A stretch of 64,000 nucleotides of DNA from Oreocharis arfaki (taxonomy: Eukaryota; Chordata; Aves; Passeriformes; Paramythiidae). Positions 13,224 through 25,600 of this stretch are shown here, piece by piece. The DNA lies in assembly GCA_013398015.1 (NCBI GenBank), contig VZRR01013724.1, forward strand, positions 40,085-104,084. The letters are read 5' to 3'. Each line of letters begins with the position of its first letter. The first letter of the stretch is position 1. The notes under the pieces were generated by a model. It worked only from the letters and a program-made list of their open reading frames with translations, was not told the DNA's origin and made no database searches. Made by a program: the position numbers and the translations under genes.

Positions 13224-13280
13224 AAAAACAAAACAAAACAAAATCTCAACCTAAACAAACAAACAAACAAACAACAAAAA
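13224..13280. repeat. (AAAAC)n / (AAAC)n simple repeat
   Basis: Three AAAAC-type units, a short spacer, then five AAAC units and an A-rich tail. This is a simple A-rich microsatellite. Confidence 0.85.
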
Positions 13281-14051
13281 AATCTCTGCCAAACAATTTT
13301 ATTTGTTACTCAAAAAAACATGAGTTCAGAGAAATGATATTTTTGAAAAACAAAGATATACTAAGGTAAATGTCAGATTAGGTAGAGAGATGCATTTTTT
13401 CCTTCTTTCTTCCATTTCCCATTCTTTCAGTGGATAATGGAATTTACCTACAAGTACACCAACCACCTTACAATATGGGTGAAAAATACAGGATAGTGGG
13501 TGGATCCACTGGCTCAGTTTGCCAGAGCTGAGTTTGTGCTGAGACAGGCAAAGTGATTAAGAAGACAGCAACATCTTCTTTTAGAAGGAATGAACCTTTT
13601 CCCTATGTGTGCAAGGAGATAGATGAAGGTACATATGTATATTAATTTAACAGCTTCCAAGCCAGTTCTGTGCTGCATAGCTTTTGTCAAGAGAGTGTAG
13701 AGATCTTCTTGACGTGGGGACTGGCAGGAAATACATATTATATTGAAGAAGTCTGGTTATTTAGTCATGATTAAGAGTGTTAGTACTGCATGATAAAGCA
13801 GAATGTAGTAAAACAGTAATCCTCCAGAGCTGTTCAGCATTCAAAGAGATGACACTTACAATACAGAGAGAGACTGAAGAAGTGCATGCCAAGAGACTGA
13901 CATTACATCCAGGGAAAATAAACAAGGTTTCAGGACTTGTAGTTGTGCCAGGCATAGTACAAGACAGGTTACTCTGACTTAAGAATCCTCTTTTGTAATT
14001 AAGCATTTTAGCTATTTTAGCTGTTCATCTCTTTACAGGTACTAAAACCTC

Positions 14052-14081
14052 TGTCTTGGGGTGAGTAGTAACCCCAAGACA
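14052..14081. repeat. Perfect 11-bp inverted repeat with LTR-like ends
   Basis: Arms TGTCTTGGGGT (14052-14062) and ACCCCAAGACA (14071-14081) are exact reverse complements around an 8-base loop. The left arm plus GA is identical to the first 13 bases of the antisense LTR at 51335-51945 (TGTCTTGGGGTGA). It may be a foldback scar of that family, a transcribed stem-loop, or coincidence. Confidence 0.8.
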
Positions 14082-16884
14082 ACCTCATACATACCCTTCC
14101 CCTCCTATGCTATGAAAGAGCTTCTTTTTCCTTACGGGAAAAGGTGGTGTTTTTCTAATACAGCTTTGGAGCTATGGTGATTAGATGTAATATATGTATG
14201 TTAGCTGGCATTAGATGTTAATATAGTTAGTAGCAGCAAGGGTGAATGTGGCTTCATGATTGACATATTAGATAGCAATTATAGTCACTCTAAGTTAGCA
14301 ATGGCATGAATTTCCCATTTACTATGCATTTATTGTTCCTTTTCTTATATTCCACTACACACACAGTTCTCCCTGCCACAATTTCTAGCTTACTTATTCT
14401 TTCTAAACATGTCATGAATTTTTTAGAAGCTACAACATCATAGAGAAGCTGTAAGTTTCTGTCTGATAGCTTTTGTGGAAGCTGCTTAACAGAAAGCTGT
14501 ATATTTCCTATATTAAATACCTTGCATTTTGCTCCAAATGGCATTCTACTTACGTGGTCTCTCTAAAACTTCCAATTTCATTTCCCAACTTTAATATTTC
14601 ACTCTTCCAGTCAGCTACTCAACGCCGCTTGTGAATTCAGGCTAGTTGCTATGTAAATCTAAGTAATCCTGATTTTGTGCTCCTAGCTTTCTAAGTGATA
14701 TATATTCACCTACAGGGGAATAGAAATTCCAGACGAGGTAGAGGGAGAGGAATTCAGGCACCTTTTTATATTAGTGGATAACCCACAGGATAAGCCCACC
14801 TAATCCTTTTCCCTATGCTGTATGTTCCTGACTCCTGACTTCTTTCCTATTATCAATATTCATGCTCTTTGAAGATCTCCTTTCTTAATGCTTTCAATTT
14901 TATCAGTTGGTACTCATTTATTCCTTTTAAATAATTTTTGAGAGTCTGCTGAATATCGTGGGATGCTTAGCAGTACACAAGTCAGTCGCATCTAGGACTT
15001 AATCTGCAAAGTTTTGTTGCAAGACCAGTGTGAATTTTACTTCTCAGTCCTTAAAGTCCATGCTGTCATTTCTTCTGCACTATTTTTACTTAATCTAGCA
15101 AAAACAAAGCCAACCCTCAATTTTACCTCTAGTTCCAATGTTCAAAGTTTAAGACATCATATTACAAAATTAGTTTTAAGGTTAAATTGTACCTTAATTC
15201 TGACTGTAATTTCCCATTGCTTTTGGTCTTCTTTATACTTTCTTTAGATGCTGGGTAATGTGACGACTTTTGCAGAATTTTTGTAAGTAACTTTTTGAGA
15301 CAGTCTTCATTAGCAGGAGGCAGCACCAAGGTAGACTTTTCAATGTTCTTTTGTAAGAAATGGTCATAGTAGACCCTTTTCACAAGAGTTTACCAGACAC
15401 TAATAGGTTTTCATACTCGCTTGCTTTCCATGGTAAGCTGAAGATTTCAAGGAAATTATATTCTTAGAGTAAGTATAAATGACAAGAAAGTCTTAATAAT
15501 TTATAAATTTATATTCAATCTTAAGAAATTATGCAGAAAAATATTCTATATGGAGCAAATACCTTACTCATTCAAGCTCGAGAAAGGCTTAAGGAAATTA
15601 TTATGTCTCACTTTGTTCAAAGCGTGACAACTTTTCTTTTATACCACCTTATCTCAATGGATACTAACTGATATTTCCCAGTTTCACCCCAAAGCATGAA
15701 AATTTTGTTTTAACCCAGACAATTCAAAACTAAACCATTACTATGTCTAAAAAAAATTAGTCTGAAGTAGGCACTTGAACACAGCACTGCATGAGTTGCT
15801 ATTAAACTTAATAATTCCTCTTTCTTACACATGAAGGTGTCAAATGGATGGGTATAGGTAGAGAATTAACTTTTCCCTTGTACTTGAAATAGACTTTAGC
15901 ACAGATAGATAAATGAGGAGAAAAAAAGCTGAAAAATACCAACCTATAACAAGACTTGAGGTTTTTTTGTTATTAGAATTTAATGCATAAAATTTATTTG
16001 AAATTATTTTTATGGAAAAAAAGAAACAATAATTAAGTGTGTAAAAGATGTTTCAGGAAAAAAAAACCCACAACAACTAAGTAGAAAGTTGATTAATTGG
16101 GGAATTAAAGTTTTCTCTGAATTAGTTTATTTATCTATGCTAAGAAATGCTGGCATTATTTTTTTAAATTTCCTTATTAACTGAGCAACATCTTTAGAGC
16201 AGACATTCTAGAACATCAAACATTTTCATAAGCTGGGTAATGTACATAATTTTCAGTTGATCAGCTGAATTAGGGATGAGGATGTGCCTGTGAGGGATGA
16301 ATCTCATTGCTTCTACTTGAACTTCTGGTGCAGAATGAAAATCCATCCTTCAGACAAAATAAGTGGCTAATATCTGATGTTTTCTCCAATATGTTTATGC
16401 ATATAAAAATGGACTAGGTGTAGAGCAAAGGTTTCTACACAAAATCAAGGAATCTTAAATCAAGTTACCAGCTTCCTTAAGCAAGGTTCTTCCTCCAAGA
16501 GAGAGAAAGAGCTTCAAAGCTGAGCAATATTTCAATCTCTTCTTCATCTCAAAAGAAAATAATGCCTTAGATGCAAGAAAGATGTATCTTATGTCTTAAT
16601 ATTGGCATCAGTTCACAAATGGCCCAGATTTTCTTTTCACCTAGCTCTGAGCAACTAATCAGAGAAGATATGGACTAAAGTGCTGTCTCTTGTGTTGATC
16701 ATGCGCATGATATAAAAATTAGGCTTGTAGTACGAGAACGACTTTAAATACATAAGGCAGAAAAAAATAACTAAAATGAAAAGTAATATGTTAACATATT
16801 TTTGTTAATGTGCTTTTCGGTCTTCCATCTAAACAACTAAATTTTCTGACATTGTGAAAATTTCAGTTCTGAAGGCACCAGTCA

Positions 16885-17222
16885 GCTTTTATATCTAGCG
16901 TCATATGGTAAGGAATACCCCTTTGGTTAATTTAGGTCAGGTGTCCTAGTTGTGTCCTCTCCCAGTATCTTGCACACTCCCCATGTGGGGAGAATTTTGG
17001 AGAGAGGGCACTGATGCTGTTCCAGCACTGCTCAGCAGTAGCCAAAACACGTGTGTGTCATCAACACCTTTCCAGCTACCGATACAAAGCACAGCACTGG
17101 GAGGGCTGCTGTGTGGAAATAAACTCCTCAGCCAGACCCAATACACTATTCTAAACTGGAAACACGGTACTGCACCAGTTACTAAGAAGAAAATTACCTC
17201 TATCCCAGCCAAAACCAGGACA
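16885..17222 (-). mobile_element. LTR fragment (family A), antisense
   Basis: Aligns with the right part of the antisense LTR at 55310-55876: TCATATGG...CCCCTTTGG, TGTGTCCTCTCCCAG, CTGCTCAGCAGTAGC, and the terminal CCAGCCAAAACCAGGACA. The left portion (U5 and R side of the element) is missing. It abuts other LTR-like sequence on the right, suggesting layered insertions. Confidence 0.8.
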
Positions 17223-17824
17223 AAGAACTTTGTGAGGCAGAATGATAAAGAAAAGGAGGAGGCAGACCTCACAAAAAACAGTGGAGATGATTACAAGAAA
17301 CCAACCTTTCAGGTCACACTAATGGGCTACCAAGAAATTGCAGGCACCGCTTCAAAGAGGGCCAACCTGGTCTTTGCAGATGATAAGGATGCAAATATGA
17401 GGATTCTGGGTATTTGGGGAGTTTGGAGGTATGTCAGTGGAACGACAAGCAGATAGAGAAATATGCACACAAAAGGAACTTGGGAGGAAGGAAAAGGGGA
17501 ATAGGCAGAAAGGGGCATAAAAAACAGGCAGTCTGTATGCTTCTCTGACTGAGCCCTGTGCCTGATCATCATTACCTGTACTGTTTTCTTATATGGCATT
17601 AAATATTGGTTTAGTGATCTCTCTGCATAAGAATACTGTCTATCCCGTGAGTGACAGTGTTGCAAGGACTCAATGCCAGCTACCGAGGGGAGGACTGGGA
17701 TGAGTAAGGCAAATGGAAAGGGCTCCCTGCTTGTGGCTGGAGCAAGGCACAGCTCCAGTGTACCCAGTGCCGACTGCTGGATGTAAGTGTCTGTACCTTC
17801 CTGAGAAAGACTGAAATGGTTCAT
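17223..17824. other. Unassigned segment between two LTR-like pieces
   Basis: Less AT-rich than its surroundings and open over long stretches on both strands: a plus frame spans 16950-17456 and a minus frame 17327-17824. Neither frame resembles a known protein, and the plus frame runs out of the antisense LTR. It may be retroviral leader or LTR sequence of a family I cannot name. Confidence 0.4.
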
Positions 17825-18795
17825 GGCTCAAACATTGCTGAAATCATCAGAGGACTTTTGTCCACTGTAGCAAACCGCAAAGAAGCTGCTCATCTGCAAG
17901 GACCAAAGCCCACCCCTCCCCAAATATGCCTACTAACTGGAATTTGGACTCTGATGGAAACTTGAGATAAGATAAAGGGGATGCTGTTGTCCAATCATCC
18001 CAGGCCTAGGGAGAAAAATGTATCCACAAGTGATCCTGGAAAAGAGACCAGAATGCTGATGGCTCAAACATTCAGGGACAAGCTGCCGAGGTGCAAAGTA
18101 ATCACTCAGAGAAAGAGGCAAACCCTGGAGGCAGGTAGGGTACTGTCTCTTTGTCCTTACTCAAGTGGACTCAGCTGTGATAATTTCTCTGGGAAGTACC
18201 AGGACATTCACATGTAGCCTGAAGATGTCCATCGCTCTGATGGGCCATGATGGGACATGATGGACTCAACTGCACTGACTTAACAGGCAGCTGGAACTGA
18301 CTTAGACTCCTGACTCACTTACATCATCCAGTGTAAAACTCCTTGCCCCAGGGGAGACAGGGTATTCCCACCTGAGTGAATATAACTCATGAAATCTTTG
18401 AATTTCATGGACTTTCCCCACCCCTGATAGATCAAGATCATAATTTTGACAGGACTCTGATATTCACTTTGACCATCAGACATCAGAATTGCAACAACCA
18501 AATCCTTTTACTGGATCCAAGGGGTGGGGTCTTCCTACTTTTATCCTTTCTTTCTCTTTCTTTCATTTTCTTAGGGGTTATTTTTGTACTTTTATATTAT
18601 TATACTACTATAGATAATAACAACCAAAATGGCTACATGCCTGCTTTCTACTTCAACCAAATGGTTCTAAAATAAACCTTACATGTATAAATTCACAAAC
18701 ACCAATTATTCAGTGTTGTTTTCTCTAATCTGCCTCTCAGGATTTATTAAGAAGAACCTGGGTTACCTTCACTTCCTGGGATGGGTTATAACACA
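17825..18795 (+). mobile_element. Probable second LTR family (family B)
   Basis: LTR-like composition: a U3-like stretch, a GGGGTGGGGTC...CTTTCTTTCTC tract, an AATAAA at 18671-18676, a U5-like tail with CTAATCTGCCTCTCAGG, and an end near GGGTTATAACA. No internal viral sequence is visible. The segment recalls a widespread passerine LTR, but the start is uncertain and I found no target-site duplication. Confidence 0.5.
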
Positions 18796-19560
18796 TCCCC
18801 AGCCAGGTTTGTGTGGGGTCTGTGTGTGGATTCACTGGCAAACTCTGAGCAGGCCCAGATGAGAAGTAGAAAGTTCTGGGTTTGGGCAGCGTTACCAGGT
18901 GGGTGGACAATTTATCTTGGTATTTCAGAGGACACCCACACGAGGGTGGTGGGCCTGTAGGATGAGTGCTATATTTTTTCGTAGGAAAAGAATCTCCCAA
19001 ACGTTGTGCAAAACTTTTTCAGATGTTTGCTATAATGTCATCCCAACACGTGAGGAAAACAAGGGAATCTAACCCACGCTCTTCTCTGACATGAGATTGA
19101 AAGTACTAAAACAGTCTAGAATGTCAGTTTCTGGTAATTACTTTAATAGTGTTTCTTGATGTATGCCTGTTCCTTATATCTGATGCTTATATTTTGTTTC
19201 TCATAGCTACAAATTAAACAGTATCATCCTTATTCACCATGATGAAAAAATCAGTGTATTTTAAAATATTCTTAATTAATTTTGCTTATTTTTTAGAATG
19301 TATAGAAATCTTTACAATGTTACTTTATTTGCCTTTAAACATCTCTCTGTGTTACCAGTATATATTCTGAACATAATTATGAACACATGTATTTCTTTAA
19401 TACTATTTATGTGGCTCACACCTGAGTAGTCCACCAAAGCTAGCCATAACAAAGTGATACACATCCTTTGAGAAAAGGTTTTCATCCCCGTGAGTGCCAG
19501 AGTTATATTTGTTTACACCATTTCTCTGGAATTTGCTTATGAGATTTCATGTGGCTATAT
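18796..19560. other. Non-coding, no gene recognised
   Basis: The first 200 bases are moderately GC-rich and could be a continuation of the LTR-like region. The rest is AT-rich with no structure I can name. Confidence 0.45.
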
Positions 19561-19567
19561 GCCTTAC

Positions 19568-19651
19568 CAAACTAAAACTAAAACTAAAACTAAAACTAAA
19601 ACTAAAACTAAAACTAAAACTAAAACTAAAAATAAAAATAAAAATAAAATC
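19568..19651. repeat. (AAACTA)n hexamer array passing into (AAATAA)n
   Basis: About ten units of the hexamer AAACTA run to about 19630. About three or four units follow in which C is replaced by A. The variant units are grouped at one end, as expected when a point mutation spreads by slippage. Confidence 0.95.
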
Positions 19652-22600
19652 TTCTTTAGCCTCTCTTCTGCTTTGTTGGTCAGTTATCTAGAGCAAAGAG
19701 GAAATTAGATTTGTTTGACATTATTTGATCTTGATAAATCTCTAAGTTGTTTCTTACAATCTCATTATCCTCCTGGTGTTTACAAATGGATTGTTTAATA
19801 ATCTGTCCTAGCATCTTTTCAGATACCAAAAATGGCTGTATTTCTCAGCAGTAAATCCCCCATATGCACTTAATCTTTTTAAAACACAGATACTGTATTT
19901 GCTGTTTTACTGTCTCGAGATTTCATTCTTCCTTTGTAAATTTTCCATAATACTTGTCAATGACTCAGAAATGGTTTTGAGTGTCTTCTTTAAATATAGC
20001 AAATTTAATCAGAAGATGCTATCCCAAATACCTTTATCTACATAATCTTTAATCTTTCCTCATTCAGGCCCATTTTTTACCTGTTAAACATTTCATCATA
20101 GTCAAGCCCTTTTTTCAAGAATGTTAAAAAGAAATTGACCTTTTCAGTCTTTTCTTTTTCATCTTCTACTTGTTTTTCCCATTTGCCACAATATCCTTTC
20201 TTGACAACTATTAAAAAATCCATTTAATTTTTATATCTGATACTTGCTAGGTTAAAGCTTTGGGGTTTTTTTCCTTTACATATCTGATATCCTTCCCCTC
20301 TAAATTCCTATTCTCCTTTTTATCTTATACTGATTTATAAACTTTTGTTTACATTTTAAATGGTATGATTTCTTTTTAATGTCAGGTCAAATAATTTTTC
20401 ATGCTGCCATGAGTATATATATGTAGTTGTTCTTATGTACTTACCTTTCTTCTACATTCATTCTTGCTGTTCTGCATCCTGGAAATTACCAGTTGCCCTG
20501 CAATTCCATTTCTTATTTTTATTTTTGCTTGAAAATCCTTCCCTTGCTACCATATCAACCTGTTTCCAGAGTGTGATGAACTGTTTCCTTTTTGAAATCC
20601 ATTGTCATGGTTTTGTTACTGTCACTTCTTCATTAACTCACAATCATGGACTCTATCACTTCTTTTTCACCCTAATTGTCTTCCACCTTCAGATTCTGGA
20701 CCAGTTCCTTCAGTTGGTCAGAGTCTTTGCCAAGACCAAAAGGCTAAAAATGCATAGCTCAGGGCCCAAAAACTTGTAATATTTTAATGGAAAAGACAGT
20801 TTTGACTTCTGTCTTTTCTGCCCCTTGGATATCTTCGGGTTAATTTTTCATGCATTTCTCTACACTCATAAGGGCTAGCAACCTGTTTTCTTAGAAAGTG
20901 AAACAAGATTTTAATTCTTATTCTTATTTTCATCACTTATTCTTAAACTGCAGGGCTTTAACACTGATCAGCACAAAACTTCACAAAATAAAGATTTTCT
21001 ACATGAAGTCTATTGATGACTTGTGAAAAGGTAGTATTGTATGAGTATTTGCAATCTCCTGCTGCTGTGTTTTCAATATTTGGTTATTGAAAAACTCCCC
21101 TTCTTTATGTGTTTTTCATTTCTCAAGTTGAATAAAAGTTGAATCTACTCTTCCCTCATGAGTAGTTTTTACTACATCATGTGCCCTAAGGCTTTCAATA
21201 AACTCAAAGAATGAAGGCAGTAATGCTGGCATTAACCTTTAACATAGCATAAAACTCAATGTAATGAAATGAAATAAACTACACAGAATAGTGGAAGGGT
21301 CTAATTTCCTATCGTGTATGATTTCATAAAAATTTGGGTTGTGGTCTAAGGAATAAAAATATTTCTTTGTTACAGTATGATGGTATAAAAGTAATTGTTC
21401 CCTAATCAGTCTTAGAAGACATTTTATTTTTAAATTTATATGGTAGTAATATTTTGTGAAATAGGGAATTCAACTTAGTCTATAAAAAATTGTAGCCAAC
21501 AACTTACCATAAGTTTGCTATTCACATTAGGTAACAGATTTCTGCTTTGTTTTAAGTTAATAATCAAGCATTTGAAGGCTCTCATTTAATAAATAATCTA
21601 AAACTTTCTCTTTCCTGGCTTCTCATTCATAAAGAACTTTGAGTTACAGATTTCACTTAGAATATATAGCTTAAAGGAGGTTTTTGCTTGCACACAGTGT
21701 CCCGCCTGACAATTCCTTGGGTCTTGCTTATCTCCTGGCAGCTCTTTCTGCAAGTGCTGCTTCCCTGCTGAGTCCATCCTCTTCTAGTGAGAATCAAAGC
21801 CACATCAAGCTGAGTTATGGAATGCCTCCTGTTTTCAAAAGCCAGGTCAGGCAAATAGAATCAGAAAGGAACAATGTGATTTACATTATTACTTCAAGGC
21901 CTGAATAATATTTCTTGGTACTTTGTATGCTGTGGAGCATCAAGAGTTGATTTTTCTATGAAAATGTACTCATAAAATTATTTAATTTATGTAAACTTAG
22001 TTTAGTTTATTAGAATTTCTTAAGATTAAAATAAGGAGTGTGGGTTTGAATTCTTTATATTTTTCAGCCATCTCTGTTAAAGTAATTATTTAAAATTGTT
22101 ACTTGATACTCTGAATGATTAATTGTGATGTTGTGGAAAAACCTTCACTTAATGAAGAAAAAATTGGGATTTTTTTTCTCAAGAAAAAAGTTATATTTTT
22201 TAAAAAATGCTGTATTGGAACAATCGTAGTCTTCCACAATATGGCTGTTACATGAAAATATAGACTCATTGTTTTCATTTATCCCATTAAAACATTGGAA
22301 ATCATCACTCTCCACTAAATTCTGAACACTAGGTAAATTCAGCCTAGAAATGTTTTAAAATGGGTGTTGTACTTTGTTTTCTCTGAGACCCAGAAGTAAT
22401 CAGAGAGAAGTCCTAATATACAGTGACCATGCACAAGGAGAATAAGTGGAGGATTTAACATGGGTCTGTAACTCTTTGGAATGAAAATATATTAAAATCT
22501 CTTAGTCATGCAACAGATCACCATTAAGTTGGTCAGCAAGTGTTAAGACTGTTTCAGCTTACATTTTAATGTACCTAACTACCCAGTGTTGCACTGAATA

Positions 22601-25600
22601 TAGATGTAAATTGCTTGAGAGTTTAACAGAAAATCTAAGACTCTCAGTTATGGTAAAACTCACATACATAAACAAGTGGGCATTACAGTTTGCGCGTATA
22701 GCTGGAAGTTACTTCTGAAATTGAAACCCAATATCACTGAAGATGTGACTGTATAGCTGCAGACTTGTGCACAGCTTTAGACCTCCTGTTCAACAACAAG
22801 GACAAAAAAAATGTTACTGTCTCATGATCTTGGGTTTGTGCCTTGGGAAATAATATTGTATGTCTAGCGTTCCAGGCATAGGCTCTATAATGGCAGAAGA
22901 AAACACTTAGAGCGAGTGGACCAATGAGGCACAAATGATTGTTGTGTCAGTTTTTGCTGGTTTGGGATCACAGACATGCATTGCAATAATAGTACCTTTA
23001 CATTATCATTACAGTGTTAGTAACCACAGTCACAAGCAAAGACAACTTGGTAGCTAGTGGCAACCTGAAGTAGAGTATTTATGGGAATATTTAGATGAGT
23101 AACTTTTCTGGAGTACCTACTATGTATTCACACCCACAAACTGAAAATGTACTATAACTTTTTAAAATTTGTCTAGTAGAGTAGCAAATAACATTCGGTG
23201 CAAATACTTGTGGCAATGTGTCCTTCAGTAATCTGAGGGTTTGAGAATCATCATGAAAAAAAAAAAAGATAAAAACCGAACATATATTTAAACTCTTAGG
23301 AACACCATTAGCAAAAAGCCAGCACACTTGCAAATGTTCTTGAAAAAATACATCTTGCAAAATTAGAGCATGAAGAATGAAATAATTTTTCATTACAGTG
23401 ACTGTCAAGTGACAGTTACAGTGACACAATGGAGGAACCCCTAGGAAAGAAAAATAGTAGTGTGAAGGGAAGATAGAGTGAGAGAATGTCACAAAACTGT
23501 TGCAGTCTGAAACTGCACATTCTGTCTGAGGATACCAGTGAGATGTTAGGGGTTTTCTTGGATAGATGCATGATTAGAAGTGTATTTAAAAACCATTATT
23601 TTGATTTTTTTCTGAAATACAGAAAATACAACAAATGCAGTCCAACAGCAAATGCAGGGATTTTTTATAATTATACTAATATGATGTAGTGTCATGATAT
23701 CAACTTGAAGAAGTGTCAGTATCACACTGATAACACACAAACTCTGTGACTCAATAAAATTATATGGGATAATTTTTTTTAAATGCAGAAAGATCAACCA
23801 TCAGATACAATGGACTGTGAACTTGCAGTTAACAATACATCACAGAAGAAGAAACCTTAAAAATTACTAAAAATTCTAATGCAAAATTAGAGACATTCTT
23901 ATGGCCAGGGACACAAAATATTAGGCACTTCCCCATATCAGTGGAGAGTTATTGCTGCATGGATTATGCGGCATAAGACATGAACTAGTATTTTGCTAAT
24001 TTTTTCTTTTTTTGGTTCTTGTTGCCACTTACAATCCATATACTCTTTAACAGAAGATTTTATGATTTTAGAAATGTATGTGGAGTTAACAATAAAATTC
24101 CAATTTATACAAATCAGTCTTGTAGCAGGCCCAGCTATGATGTGAGGACAGAGTCTATTCTAAATAAAGCACTAAAGTTAGAATTCTCAATAACTGGATT
24201 CATTACATTCTTTCTGTGTGGCTGATCTACTGATAGCATCCTTCTGCTATGCAAGATGTCTCTGCTGACACCCAATCAAAGTGTCAGATATCTTCTTGAG
24301 CAGATTTAGTAGTCTGACATTTCTTTTTCTGACTCTTGGTCACAGCCATCTGAACCCCAGAACTGCAGATAGAACAGGAGCTAGAAATAAAAAAGCATCT
24401 ACATTCCCATAAAAGGTAGAAATCACTGCATAGAGTGTTGCTGTTGAAATTTGAGGCTTGTTGTGAGTGACAAGAAATAAGATAACCAAGTGTCATTTTC
24501 ACCAGATGTTTTTGATGTGATGATGTGGACTTGGTAAAAGATAATGCCACATTCTACTGCTTCATGTCAGTTATAGATTTTTATTCTCTGGTTCAACGGA
24601 TATTTAAATGTTATCGTTCTGTCTTACCCTAACAATACCTGTCACTGAAGGAGACTAGTCACTCTCGAAAATTTGGGCACAAATTAACTCCTTCTGCAGC
24701 TTCATTCTTATAGTTCATGGATCAGATGTTTTGCTCAATTTATAGCAGCACACCAACAGCAATAGGAGTTATTGATTTGAATCATGAAATTAATATACCT
24801 TTCCACATTAACTTTCCTTTTCATCCTTTCTTTTAATTTCTAAGAATGTAGATTCACTGTATATAATGAGCAAAACTTCAGTATGTCTGGGCACATTAAC
24901 TTATTTATTGACAATGCTATTCAACCTTTATTTTTCCCATGTGATTTTTTGTGATGGAGAACTCTTAAGAGGTTTACAGGTCGTACGTGCATTACATTTT
25001 AGGGTCCTAGCTACAGCATGTATATCTTTACTTTAGAAAAATGAACTCCCTTTAATCCATACTGATATGATTTTAAGTCACAGGGACACTATGGCATTTG
25101 CTGTAAAAATCCAAGCTATTCTGAGTTCTTGAAGGAAGTTCAGGTAGTTCCCTATTTATTTTATGGATCTTCTTGTGAGTTTAGAAACAGTATTGAATGG
25201 GCAGTCTTCTGGCTTTGTAAAAACAATAAAGTCTTAGTTCACTCATTGTTCCTATTGCATCTCTTATTAAAAGCGCTGTGAGTTTTAACCCATCTTTCAG
25301 GATAATCAATACCCATGCCCTTCTTCACTGACCCCTTTTTCCCTTCTTTCAGCCAGTAGATATGTTACAGACTCTGAGCATTTCCTTCAGCAGCTGTTGT
25401 CCTAGTTATTGCATCAGCAAGTGGTAGCACTGAGCATATTTGAATCCAGAGTTGTTTTTCCAGCTTTAGGATGGTCTTAATATTGCTGAGTTTTAGTGAT
25501 TACTGCAGGAATGGACTGCATGATCATGGTGTGTGATTTATTTCCTTGTAAGGTTGAGGGATCTATATCTGTCCTTTCAGAGACCTGAGATTTTATAAAT

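Larger units (their letters stand above)
10181..16884. other. Long non-coding stretch, no gene recognised
   Basis: About 6.7 kb of AT-rich sequence. Visible items are a 30-bp CR1-like scrap near 11708-11740 (TTGAAAGGGACTTCTGGAGG, antisense), T18 at 12286-12303, A17 at 12579-12595, an (AAAAC)n/(AAAC)n tract at about 13224-13280 and the hairpin at 14052-14081. Open frames of up to 110 codons (12379-12711) have no recognisable product. Confidence 0.5.

Noticed and set aside
14290..14544. 84-codon minus frame with protein-like composition
   Set aside because: No splice signals, domain or similarity that I recognise. Such lengths arise by chance in 64 kb.
16950..17456. 168-codon open frame (+)
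   Set aside because: The first half lies in an antisense LTR and the rest shows no known domain. An open frame in repeat-derived DNA is expected.
17327..17824. 165-codon open frame (-)
   Set aside because: No recognisable family, no splice or promoter context, overlaps the opposite open frame. Kept only as an unassigned segment.
19568..19651. CRISPR array or telomere-like array
   Set aside because: Contiguous hexamers without spacers in vertebrate DNA; a microsatellite.
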